5,239 nt of DNA from Actinomycetes bacterium. Lineage in GTDB: Bacteria; Actinomycetota; Acidimicrobiia; Acidimicrobiales; Palsa-688. Under the pieces are notes generated by a model. It was not told the origin of the DNA. It made no database searches and saw only the letters and a program-made list of their open reading frames with translations. Below, in pieces: positions 1 to 5,239 of this stretch. The first letter of the stretch is position 1. Each line of letters opens with the position of its first letter. The translations under genes were made by a program, and so were the position numbers. Location of the stretch: positions 1 to 5,239 of the forward strand of contig JAKARG010000251.1 in NCBI GenBank assembly GCA_021819345.1. Reading direction: 5' to 3'.

Positions 1-414
1 CGGCATCCGGCACGCTTTCGCGACGAGGCCGGCGCGGTGGCAGCCGAGCTGGTCATCGCCACCCCACTGCTGTTGCTGCTCATCTTGGGCGTGATCCAGT
101 TCGCCCTCTGGGAGCACGCCACCGGCGTCGCCGAGGCAGCAGCCCAGCAGGGGCTGTCGGTTGCCCGCCTCCAAGGCGAGAGCGCCCAGGCCGGCACCGC
201 GGAAACGAGAAGCGTCCTCGATCAACTCGGCACCGGTGTGCTCATCGGGCCGCAGGTGACCACCACCCGGACCGGCGCAGCGACGACGGTGGTGGTGAGC
301 GGGCACGCCGAGAGCATCGTCGGCCTCTTCTCCTTGCCGGTGCGAGCCACCGCGGCGGGCCCGACCGAGCCACCCTTGCCCGCGCCGGCCGCAGCCGCCG
401 GGGGCGGGCCGTGA
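1..414 (+). CDS. TadE-like pseudopilin, 5' end outside window
   Basis: The reading frame is open from the first base, so the gene begins upstream. The first in-window start codon (GTG at 37) lies inside the conserved prepilin motif and cannot be the real start. The visible N-terminus reads RHPARFRDEAG then AVAAELV. This is a class III (type IVb) prepilin motif with Gly at -1 (bases 31-33) and Glu at +5 (bases 46-48), followed by a hydrophobic helix of about 22 residues (LVIATPLLLLLILGVIQFAL). In TadE-family minor pilins this helix anchors the protein in the membrane and packs into the pilus after cleavage by the prepilin peptidase. The rest is an Ala/Thr/Val-rich extracytoplasmic domain ending in a Pro/Ala/Gly-rich tail. 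Its stop overlaps the next gene's start (GTGA, 411-414). It is a paralogue of that next gene. The TadE-like assignment is firm; its exact role in the pilus is inferred. Confidence 0.88.
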   Translation, partial: RHPARFRDEAGAVAAELVIATPLLLLLILGVIQFALWEHATGVAEAAAQQGLSVARLQGESAQAGTAETRSVLDQLGTGVLIGPQVTTTRTGAATTVVVSGHAESIVGLFSLPVRATAAGPTEPPLPAPAAAAGGGP

Positions 415-878
415 GCAGCCAGCCGATGCACGCCCACGCGAGCCTTGTGCGCCCGAGGCTGCGACGGAAACTTCACGACGAGGCCGGGGCGGTGGCCACC
501 GAGCTGGTCCTTCTCACCCCGCTGCTGATCCTGCTGTTGCTGTTCGTCGTCGCACTCGGCCGCTTGGCGGGGGCGCGGATCAACGTCGACGGAGCCGCGG
601 CCCAAGCAGCCCGCGCCGCCTCCATCGCAACCACCCCTGCTGGGGCCGCCGCCGAAGCCCGCCAGACCGCCGTCGTCGCCCTCGGCTCGGACCATGTCGC
701 CTGCGCCACCCTCGAGGTCGCGACGAACACCGCCCGCTTCGCCCCGGGCGGGTCGGTCACCGTGACGGTCACCTGCGCCGTCGCGCTCAGCGACCTGACC
801 GGGCTTCGCCTGCCCGCCTCCGAGCAGGTCGCGTCGAGTGCCACGTCAGTGATCGACACCTACCGCTCGATCCCATGA
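411..878 (+). CDS. TadE-like pseudopilin (second copy)
   Basis: This is a 155-residue minor pilin-like protein of the TadE family. A short basic leader (residues 1-26, with RPRLRRK) ends in DEAG26. Next comes AVATEL, giving Gly at -1 and Glu31 at +5 of a type IVb prepilin site, then a hydrophobic helix at about residues 32-52. The mature protein after cleavage would be about 129 residues. The exported part is Ala-rich, then beta-like (GSVTVTVTC). It has two cysteines, Cys98 and Cys122, which could form a disulfide outside the membrane. GTG at 411 is chosen because it overlaps the previous stop as GTGA, implying translational coupling; ATG at 426 is the alternative. The leader and helix resemble the preceding gene even at DNA level (30 of 33 bases identical, 22-54 versus 477-509), so the pair probably arose by duplication. 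The prepilin peptidase at 4110-4844 is the likely processing enzyme. Confidence 0.9.
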   Translation: MSSQPMHAHASLVRPRLRRKLHDEAGAVATELVLLTPLLILLLLFVVALGRLAGARINVDGAAAQAARAASIATTPAGAAAEARQTAVVALGSDHVACATLEVATNTARFAPGGSVTVTVTCAVALSDLTGLRLPASEQVASSATSVIDTYRSIP

Positions 879-1297
879 CCATGCACCGGCTACGCACCCG
901 GCTCGGCGAGGAGGACGGGATGGTCACCGCCTTCGTCGTCATCTTCACCTTGGCACTCCTCGCGATGGCCGGCCTCGTGTTCGACGGCGGCCTCGCCTTG
1001 TCGGCCAAGGTGCGGGCCATCGACGACGCTCAGGCCGCAGCCCGTGCCGGCGCCCAGGCGATCGACATCCCCCTCTATCGCCAAAGCGGCCAGATCACCC
1101 TCGACGCCGCCCAGGCCGTGGCCGACGCCCAGGGCTTTCTTGCCGCGGCCGGCGAGCACGGCACCGTCACGGTCACCGGCGAGACGGTCTCGGTCACCGT
1201 GACCATCACCCAGCCCACCCAGATCCTCTCGGTCGTAGGCGTCGACCAGCTCACCGTCACCGGAGCTGGCAGCGCCACGGCAGAGCAGGGCTTCTGA
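875..1297 (+). CDS. TadG/Tad-domain-like pilus assembly protein
   Basis: This is a 140-residue protein with one N-terminal membrane helix (about residues 17-35). Immediately after the helix comes FDGG (Asp37) and then AKVRAIDDAQAAARAGAQA. This matches the TadG-like (putative Flp pilus-assembly) N-terminal pattern: a helix, an Asp, then an Ala-rich segment with a late Asp-Ala motif. The C-terminal half alternates Thr and Val (for example TVTVTGETVSVTVTIT), which suggests exported beta structure. It has a Gly-containing junction (DG15-MVTAF) like the two preceding pseudopilins, but the +5 Glu is replaced by Phe20, so processing by the peptidase is doubtful. It is much shorter than classical TadG proteins and lacks a large C-terminal domain. 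ATG at 875 overlaps the previous stop (ATGA) and no strong ribosome binding site is seen, consistent with coupled translation. Its stop overlaps the next start as TGATG. The function is inferred from family and context. Confidence 0.8.
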   Translation: MTMHRLRTRLGEEDGMVTAFVVIFTLALLAMAGLVFDGGLALSAKVRAIDDAQAAARAGAQAIDIPLYRQSGQITLDAAQAVADAQGFLAAAGEHGTVTVTGETVSVTVTITQPTQILSVVGVDQLTVTGAGSATAEQGF

Positions 1298-4071
1298 TGG
1301 CCCGGCTCGCACACCTCGCCAGAGGGCTCGGGGCGCTCGTGCTGCTCGCCGCCCTCGTGGCCGGCATCCCCTGGGCGCTGTGGCACTTCGTCGGCTGGCC
1401 CCTCCCGCACCACGTCCCGACCGCAGCCCAGATCGGCCACGCCCTCGACCGCCACGGCATCCCTGCTCGCGCCCTCGTCGACGCGCTGGCGGTCGTGGTG
1501 TGGCTCACCTGGGCCGTCCTCCTCGCCTCGGTCGCCGCCGAGATCCCCGCTGCGCTGGCGGGACGGCGCGCCCGGCGCCTCCCGGTCGCCGGTGTCTTCC
1601 AGCCGCTCACCGGCCGCCTCGTCGCCGCCGTCGTGGTCGCCTGCCTCGCCCTCGCACCCCGACCCGCCCCCAGCCAGCCGGCCGGCTCGCCGGGCGGCGG
1701 TCTCGTGGCGCTGCGCCGCCCGGTGGCCGCCTTCGTCCTCACCGGCGACAGTCGGCAGGCCGCACCCAACGCGCCGCCCACGTCGCCACCTGGGGCCGAC
1801 CCAGCGCCAACGGGCAGCGAGCCGAGCACGCCAGCCCCTGGACCGGCGGCGGGGGCGGCCCGCACCTACGTCGTCCAGCGCGGCGACACGCTGTGGGGCA
1901 TCGCCGAGCGAGAGCTCGGCGACCCGCTCGATTGGTCACAGATCTACCAGCTCAACGAAGGCCGCCTGCAGCCCGGTGGAGTCGCCCTCACCGACCCGCA
2001 CTGGATCGACCCCGGCTGGACCCTCCTCCTGCCCCCGCCCACCACCACCCAACCGGCGACCGCACCGCCCGCCACGGCGACACCGCAGCCGACCCCATCC
2101 CCGACCGCTCCGGTGCCCGCTCCAGCCCCGACGAGCCCACCACCGACGGCGCCGGCAACGACGGTCGGGCCACGAGACGCCCACCGGGCAGCACCGTCGC
2201 CCGTCGGCGCGCGCCCGGTCGAGGCACCCGTGCAGCTGCCGACTGGGGCGGTGATCGCCGGGTCCTTCGCGACCGGGGTGCTCTCGGCGCTGGCGGCGCA
2301 ACGGTTGCGCCGCCGCCGTGCCTACCGCCCGGGCCCGCCACGCTCCGGCGTCCGCCTCGTTGCACCCGAGCGTCCGCAAGGACTGCACGACCTCTTGACC
2401 ACGCTCGGAGCCAGCCGCCAGGACGACGACCGCGACGTGGGCGCCTCGACGCCGCCGGCACCGCCGCCGCTGAGCGTGGTGCCCGAGGACGAGGCGATCA
2501 TCCGCCCCGACCTCATCGACGTCGCCCACCGGGAGGGCCAGGTGGTACGCCTTGCGCTCGGGAACTGGCCCGGCCTTCGACTGCGCGGCCCCGGCGCCCA
2601 AGGGGCGCTTCGGGCCTGGCTCGCGGCGCTCGTCACCCGCGACGGCCCGTACGCCGGCGAGATCCTCCTCCCTGCCGAGCTGGGCGGACGCCTCCTCCCC
2701 GGGGTCGACCTGCCGAGCGTGCACCACCACGACGGCGTCGAGGCACTGCTCACCCGGTTGGAAGCAGCAGCGATCGGGCGCACCCGACGGTTAGAAGATG
2801 CCGAGGTCGATGACGCCGCCAGCTACCGGCACCGCTCCCCCGAGGACCCCTTCCCGCTCCAGCTCGCCGTCGTGGGCGACGTCACCGTCGCCGCCGAGGC
2901 CCGGTGGCGCGCCTTCCTGGCGACCGCTACGCGCCTGGGCTTCGCCGCCCTCCAACTCGGCCCCGAAGACGACCGCGCGACCTCACCCGGTTTCGGCGAG
3001 CCTTATCTCGTCGTCGGAGGCGACGGCAGGATCCAACACGCCGCGCCTGAGGAGCTCGCCGAGCTGTTGGCCGGCGCCACCGCGTTCGGGCTCGATCCCA
3101 GGACCGCAGCCGACCTCCTCGCACCCGTCGCCGCCGTCCACAACGACACCGAGCCCGAACAGCCCGTGCTGCCTGTGCACCCCGTGCAGGCGAACCTGGA
3201 CGGCGGAGATGCCGCCGATCCCGTCGTCACCCCTGGGGCGATGCCCCCGCCGGCCGAGCCCGACTGGCCGATGGGTGACACCGACCGAGAGCCCCGGCGA
3301 GGAGTGATCCGGGTGCGGCTGCTCGGCCCCGCGTGGGTGGAGGCGTGGGACAAGGAGATCACGAGCGGCCTACGAGCCAGCGCCTACGAGCTACTGGCGT
3401 GGTACGCGCTGCACCCCGACGGGGCGAGCGCCGAGGCCGCCACCGACGCCCTGTGGCCCGACGCCGATCCCCGCCGCGGCCGGGAGCGGTTCTGGACCGC
3501 GCTCGGGAACCTGCGCTCCCGGCTGCACGGCCCGGGCAAGGACGGCGTCGAGGTCCTCACCAAGTCAAACGACCTCTACCGGCCCGACCCCGCCGTGCTC
3601 GAAGTCGACCTGTGGCGCTTCGAGACCGCTCTCGGCGACGCCGCCCACGCAGATGAGCCCGCCCAGGTGACCAATGCCCTCGAACGTGCGGCCGGCGCCT
3701 ATGGCGGCGACTTCTGTCCCGCCCTCGACGCCATCTGGGTCGAGCCGGTACGAGAGGACCTGCACCGCCGGGCCATCGACGCCCACCTCCGCCTCGCCGA
3801 GCTCTACGCCGCCGAGCAGCCCGAGCGGGCGCTCGGGGTGTTGGAGCGCACCATCGAGCTCGACCCGATCTGCGAGGAGGCCTACCGCCGGCTCATCGCC
3901 CTCCAGGACAACCTGGATCGTCGCGACGCCGCCCGGCGCACCTGGCGGCTCCTCCAGGGCCGCCTCGCCCAGCTCGACCTCGATCCCGAAGAGACGACCG
4001 AGCACTTGGTGCACGAGCTGTTCTCGGCTCGGCCGGCCACTATCGCCCGCCTCCCCGCGACCCGTCACTGA
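1297..4071 (+). CDS. Membrane LysM protein with C-terminal SARP-type BTAD regulator module
   Basis: This is a 924-residue multidomain protein. Hydrophobic segments lie at about 11-32, 63-81 and a short, less certain one at 108-120. Next are a Pro/Ala/Ser linker, a LysM domain at 190-246 (starting TYVVQRGDTLWGIAERELGD and closing with PGWTLLLP), a second Pro/Thr-rich linker (about 247-307), and a fourth segment at 317-334 followed by RLRRRR. Residues about 350-660 are an unassigned alpha/beta-looking region. Residues 669-766 resemble an OmpR-type winged helix (VRLLGP, LWPDADP, ALGNLRSRL). Residues 771-909 form a BTAD domain (DLWRFE, then TPR-like helices), as in SARP regulators. Positive charges (RRARR at 90-94; RLRRRR at 336-341) favour the LysM outside and the DNA-binding part in the cytoplasm. 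LysM binds peptidoglycan glycans in known families. The inferred role is a wall-linked regulator of the pilus operon. ATG 1297 overlaps the previous stop (TGATG), with AGGG at 1287-1290 six bases upstream. Confidence 0.9.
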   Translation: MARLAHLARGLGALVLLAALVAGIPWALWHFVGWPLPHHVPTAAQIGHALDRHGIPARALVDALAVVVWLTWAVLLASVAAEIPAALAGRRARRLPVAGVFQPLTGRLVAAVVVACLALAPRPAPSQPAGSPGGGLVALRRPVAAFVLTGDSRQAAPNAPPTSPPGADPAPTGSEPSTPAPGPAAGAARTYVVQRGDTLWGIAERELGDPLDWSQIYQLNEGRLQPGGVALTDPHWIDPGWTLLLPPPTTTQPATAPPATATPQPTPSPTAPVPAPAPTSPPPTAPATTVGPRDAHRAAPSPVGARPVEAPVQLPTGAVIAGSFATGVLSALAAQRLRRRRAYRPGPPRSGVRLVAPERPQGLHDLLTTLGASRQDDDRDVGASTPPAPPPLSVVPEDEAIIRPDLIDVAHREGQVVRLALGNWPGLRLRGPGAQGALRAWLAALVTRDGPYAGEILLPAELGGRLLPGVDLPSVHHHDGVEALLTRLEAAAIGRTRRLEDAEVDDAASYRHRSPEDPFPLQLAVVGDVTVAAEARWRAFLATATRLGFAALQLGPEDDRATSPGFGEPYLVVGGDGRIQHAAPEELAELLAGATAFGLDPRTAADLLAPVAAVHNDTEPEQPVLPVHPVQANLDGGDAADPVVTPGAMPPPAEPDWPMGDTDREPRRGVIRVRLLGPAWVEAWDKEITSGLRASAYELLAWYALHPDGASAEAATDALWPDADPRRGRERFWTALGNLRSRLHGPGKDGVEVLTKSNDLYRPDPAVLEVDLWRFETALGDAAHADEPAQVTNALERAAGAYGGDFCPALDAIWVEPVREDLHRRAIDAHLRLAELYAAEQPERALGVLERTIELDPICEEAYRRLIALQDNLDRRDAARRTWRLLQGRLAQLDLDPEETTEHLVHELFSARPATIARLPATRH

Positions 4072-4109
4072 GCCGGCGTGACCACGGCGACCGAGAAGCA
4101 CTCGTCGCC

Positions 4110-4844
4110 GTGACCGTCGTCGCCGTCGCCGTGACGGTCGGCTTTCTTGTCGGGCCCTGGCTCCGCACCGCCATCTTCGCCAATCGGCTACCTCGTGGCG
4201 ACCCAGCCCATGGTCATTGCCCCCATTGCTCGCGCCTGGTCCTCGCGTCTGGTGATCTCGGCATCGTCGGCCCGGTCGCGCTTTCGGGAAGATGCCCGTC
4301 CTGTCGGCGGCGGATCGGAGCGCCTCCGGTAATCATCGAGGTCGTGAGCGCCGGCGTGTCCGGCCTGCTGGCGCTGCGAGTGCATCCGCCGCTCGTTCTC
4401 GCAGCACTCGTGTGGGCGGCGGCGGCGGGCATCGTTCTCGTCGCCATCGACGCGAGCACGCGCCGACTGCCCGACGCGGTCCTCGCCCCGACCCTCGTCG
4501 TCGTCCTTGTCCTGCTCGTCGTGGCCGGGCTCGTCGACCATCGGTCGAGCGAGCTCGTCGGAGCGCTGATCGGTGGAGCTGCGACCTTCGCCGGCTACAG
4601 CCTGCTCGCGCTGGTCACCGCCGGCCTTGGGTTCGGCGACTGCAAGCTGGCTGCGCTGCTCGGCTTGGTGCTCGGATGGTTCGGCTGGGAACCGCTGGCC
4701 GCAGGCGTGACGCTCGGCTTCCTGCTCGCAGCCTGCTACCTGCTGGCTCGGATGGTCATCGGTCGGTTCTCTCCCTCCGAGCAGATCCCTCTGGCGCCGT
4801 TCATGCTGGTTGGAGCATTCACCGTTCTGCTCGTCGTCGCCTGA
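4110..4844 (+). CDS. Prepilin peptidase (TadV/PilD type, A24 aspartic protease)
   Basis: This 244-residue polytopic membrane protein cleaves the leader of prepilins after the conserved Gly on the cytoplasmic face. Full-length PilD-type enzymes also N-methylate the new N-terminus. The first helix leads to RLPRG (residues 26-30) and a cytoplasmic loop with Cys37-x-x-Cys40 and Cys62-x-x-Cys65, the zinc-type tetracysteine motif with the 22-residue step between pairs seen in PilD. GRCPSCRRRIG and the following Pro/Glu segment also fit the family. The two catalytic aspartates are Asp114 (in AIDASTRRLPD) and Asp177 in the GFGD motif (GFGDCKL). About six to eight hydrophobic helices are visible. GTG 4110 is chosen because it keeps the whole first helix and has a weak GAGAAG at 4093-4098; GTG 4131 is possible but trims that helix. 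It lies 38 bases after the LysM/BTAD gene, probably in the same transcript. Likely substrates are the pseudopilins at 1-878 plus an unseen major pilin. Confidence 0.94.
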   Translation: MTVVAVAVTVGFLVGPWLRTAIFANRLPRGDPAHGHCPHCSRLVLASGDLGIVGPVALSGRCPSCRRRIGAPPVIIEVVSAGVSGLLALRVHPPLVLAALVWAAAAGIVLVAIDASTRRLPDAVLAPTLVVVLVLLVVAGLVDHRSSELVGALIGGAATFAGYSLLALVTAGLGFGDCKLAALLGLVLGWFGWEPLAAGVTLGFLLAACYLLARMVIGRFSPSEQIPLAPFMLVGAFTVLLVVA

Positions 4845-4858
4845 AGGCGTCGGCTGGT

Positions 4859-4878
4859 GGGGCACGGTCCGCTGCCCC
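4859..4878 (+). terminator. Weak GC hairpin after the pilus operon
   Basis: GGGGCA (4859-4864) and TGCCCC (4873-4878) form a perfect six-base-pair stem with an eight-base loop, 14 bases past the peptidase stop codon. Only two T residues follow, so it lacks the U-tract of a classical intrinsic terminator. It abuts the -35 box of the downstream promoter. It may help end the pilus transcript, or it may be chance in GC-rich DNA. Confidence 0.25.
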
Positions 4879-4909
4879 TTGACCTTCCAGCTCCTGGAAG
4901 CCGTACCCT
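4879..4909 (+). promoter_or_regulatory. MerR-family metal-responsive promoter
   Basis: The -35 box TTGACC (4879-4884) and -10 box TACCCT (4904-4909) are separated by 19 bases, longer than the usual 17. An over-long spacer is the hallmark of promoters activated by MerR-family regulators (MerR, ZntR, CueR), which untwist the DNA when metal binds. The spacer carries a perfect dyad of the CueR/ZntR kind. Transcription would begin near 4916, giving a leader of about 26 bases before the HMA gene. The boxes, spacing and dyad are read directly; the regulator class is inferred from established promoters, and the inducing metal is unknown. Confidence 0.85.
4884..4900. promoter_or_regulatory. Operator dyad for a MerR-family regulator
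   Basis: CTTCCAG (4884-4890) and CTGGAAG (4894-4900) are perfect seven-base inverted repeats around a three-base centre. Read as ACCTTCC-N7-GGAAG, it matches the well-known operator of copper and zinc sensors of the MerR family, and it sits between the -35 and -10 boxes as those operators do. The outermost position of the right arm departs from the classical GGAAGG (C instead of G at 4901). No MerR-type gene is visible in the window, so the regulator must be encoded elsewhere, possibly downstream. Confidence 0.85.
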
Positions 4910-4929
4910 GGACTCGGCTGTCAGAACGT

Positions 4930-4933
4930 GAGG
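4930..4933 (+). promoter_or_regulatory. Ribosome binding site of the HMA gene
   Basis: GAGG lies eight bases before ATG 4942. It supports that start over GTG 4933, which overlaps this site, and over far-upstream in-frame codons such as ATG 4810, which lie inside the peptidase gene or upstream of the promoter. Confidence 0.65.
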
Positions 4934-4941
4934 TGGATGCC

Positions 4942-5145
4942 ATGGAGGAGCTCGTGTTGACCGTGACCGGCATGGACTGCGGGTCGTGCGAGGAGCGAGT
5001 CGAGCGGGCCGTCGCCAAGCTGGTCGGGGTGCGTCGGGTCTGCGCCGACTACGCCACGAACCAGGTCAACGTGGTCGTGGACTCGGCGGGTACGGAGGCG
5101 GCGGTGCGCGCCGGTATCACCGCCGCCGGCTTCGAGGTGACGTGA
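4942..5145 (+). CDS. Small HMA-domain heavy-metal-binding protein
   Basis: This is a 67-residue single-domain protein, the usual length of CopZ/MerP-like metallochaperones, and the HMA fold fills it completely. The metal site is GMDCGSC, with Cys13 and Cys16 and with Asp12 just before the first Cys. The rest follows the beta-alpha-beta-beta-alpha-beta pattern: VLTVTGM, CEERVERAVAKLVGV, RVCADYATNQVNVVV, TEAAVRAGITAAGFEV. It has no signal peptide, so it is presumably cytosolic, carrying a soft metal ion to a transporter or sensor. Copper chaperones commonly have a residue other than Asp before the first Cys. The DCxxC form is known from the N-terminal domain of the zinc/cadmium/lead ATPase ZntA, where the Asp helps bind zinc, so a divalent metal is at least as likely as copper. 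An extra Cys34 is present. The MerR-type promoter directly upstream supports metal induction. The next gene starts at its stop codon. Confidence 0.9.
   Translation: MEELVLTVTGMDCGSCEERVERAVAKLVGVRRVCADYATNQVNVVVDSAGTEAAVRAGITAAGFEVT
5134..5137 (+). promoter_or_regulatory. Ribosome binding site for the right-edge gene
   Basis: GAGG (within GAGGTGA) lies seven bases before ATG 5145, inside the end of the HMA gene. It supports the overlapping TGATG start. A competing purine-rich site, GGAGAAGGGA at 5162-5171, precedes the in-frame ATG 5178 by six bases, so the true start is not settled. Confidence 0.4.
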
Positions 5146-5239
5146 TGCCGGCTGTTGCTCCGGAGAAGGGACCAGCAATGGGATCGGACGCCGGGTACTG
5201 GGCCGAGGAGCTGCCCGACGGCGGGGCGAGGTTCCGGGC
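5145..5239 (+). CDS. Start of an unidentified gene, 3' end outside window
   Basis: An open frame begins at ATG 5145, which overlaps the HMA stop codon (TGATG), and runs to the right edge with no stop: 31 codons ending AEELPDGGARFR. An in-frame ATG at 5178 with its own purine-rich GGAGAAGGGA is an alternative start. No domain can be recognised in so few residues. Its position, in the same apparent transcript as an HMA protein behind a MerR-type promoter, suggests a metal-handling product such as a P-type ATPase or another transporter. The closing GGARFR could be the first strand of another HMA domain, but that is speculation. Confidence 0.5.
   Translation, partial: MPAVAPEKGPAMGSDAGYWAEELPDGGARFR

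Noticed and set aside
37..39. GTG at 37 as the start of the first pseudopilin
   Set aside because: It falls between the cleavage Gly and the +5 Glu of the prepilin motif, and the frame is open to base 1 with a matching leader, so the gene begins outside the window.
753..1205. Repeated GGTCACCGTGAC-like words (around 753-776 and 1165-1205)
   Set aside because: They encode alternating Thr-Val beta strands in the two pilus proteins, so codon repetition explains them better than a binding site or repeat element.
890..1312. Long open frames on the minus strand (for example 890-1312, 1257-1865, 1936-2730, 3565-4101, 4188-5018)
   Set aside because: They lie opposite well-supported genes, their translations are low-complexity and Arg/Gly/Ala-rich without recognisable domains, and such shadows are expected in very GC-rich DNA.
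1633..1647. VVAC at residues 113-116 of the LysM/BTAD protein as a lipoprotein box
   Set aside because: It lies more than 100 residues in, after two membrane segments and not at the end of an N-terminal signal peptide.
2038..2220. Pro/Thr-rich stretch as a tandem DNA repeat
   Set aside because: The bases show no regular unit; it is a compositionally biased linker typical of wall-spanning proteins.
1380..2813. 477-codon plus-strand frame inside the LysM/BTAD gene
   Set aside because: It is an out-of-frame shadow rich in Arg and Pro, while the overlapping frame carries clear LysM and membrane segments.
4810..4941. N-terminal extension of the HMA protein back to ATG 4810
   Set aside because: It would start inside the peptidase gene, read through the promoter, and add residues with no HMA similarity; ATG 4942 has a well-placed GAGG.
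1..5239. CRISPR array, tRNA, rRNA, insertion sequence or attachment site
   Set aside because: No regularly spaced repeats, no RNA-gene signatures, no transposase-like frames and no terminal inverted repeats were seen.

Overview
The window looks like a high-GC actinobacterial (Actinomycetota) genome segment. Codon third positions are strongly G/C, there are GTG starts, genes overlap at stop/start codons, and it carries a SARP-type (winged helix + BTAD) regulator, a family typical of actinomycetes. No species can be named from the sequence. All supported genes lie on the plus strand, and no gap exceeds 300 bases.

Positions 1-4844 are the distal part of a Tad/Flp-type (type IVb-like) pilus or pseudopilus operon. 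It opens inside a TadE-like pseudopilin whose start lies left of the window. A second TadE-like pseudopilin (411-878) and a TadG/Tad-domain-like protein (875-1297) follow. Next is a 924-residue membrane protein (1297-4071) with an N-terminal membrane region, a LysM domain, a fourth membrane segment and a C-terminal SARP-type DNA-binding/BTAD module. A full-length prepilin peptidase (4110-4844) with the tetracysteine motif and both catalytic aspartates comes last. The first four genes are joined by GTGA, ATGA and TGATG overlaps; the peptidase follows after 38 bases. The likely logic is that the peptidase cleaves the two pseudopilins after the Gly of their G/AVAxEL motifs, the TadG-like protein anchors or assists the apparatus, and the LysM/BTAD protein may link the cell wall to transcription. 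The ATPase, platform and major pilin genes expected of a Tad system are not in the window and are presumably upstream.

Positions 4845-5239 start an unrelated metal-handling module. The 97-base gap holds a near-textbook MerR-family metal promoter: TTGACC and TACCCT separated by 19 bases, with the perfect dyad CTTCCAG-CTC-CTGGAAG in the spacer. It drives a 67-residue HMA metal-binding protein with a GMDCGSC site (4942-5145). A further gene begins at the HMA stop codon and runs off the right edge; it is unidentified, possibly a metal transporter. The MerR-type regulator itself is not in the window.

The most notable items are the predicted transmembrane LysM-to-SARP regulator inside a pilus operon and the MerR-type promoter with its Asp-Cys-x-x-Cys metal-binding protein directly downstream of that operon.
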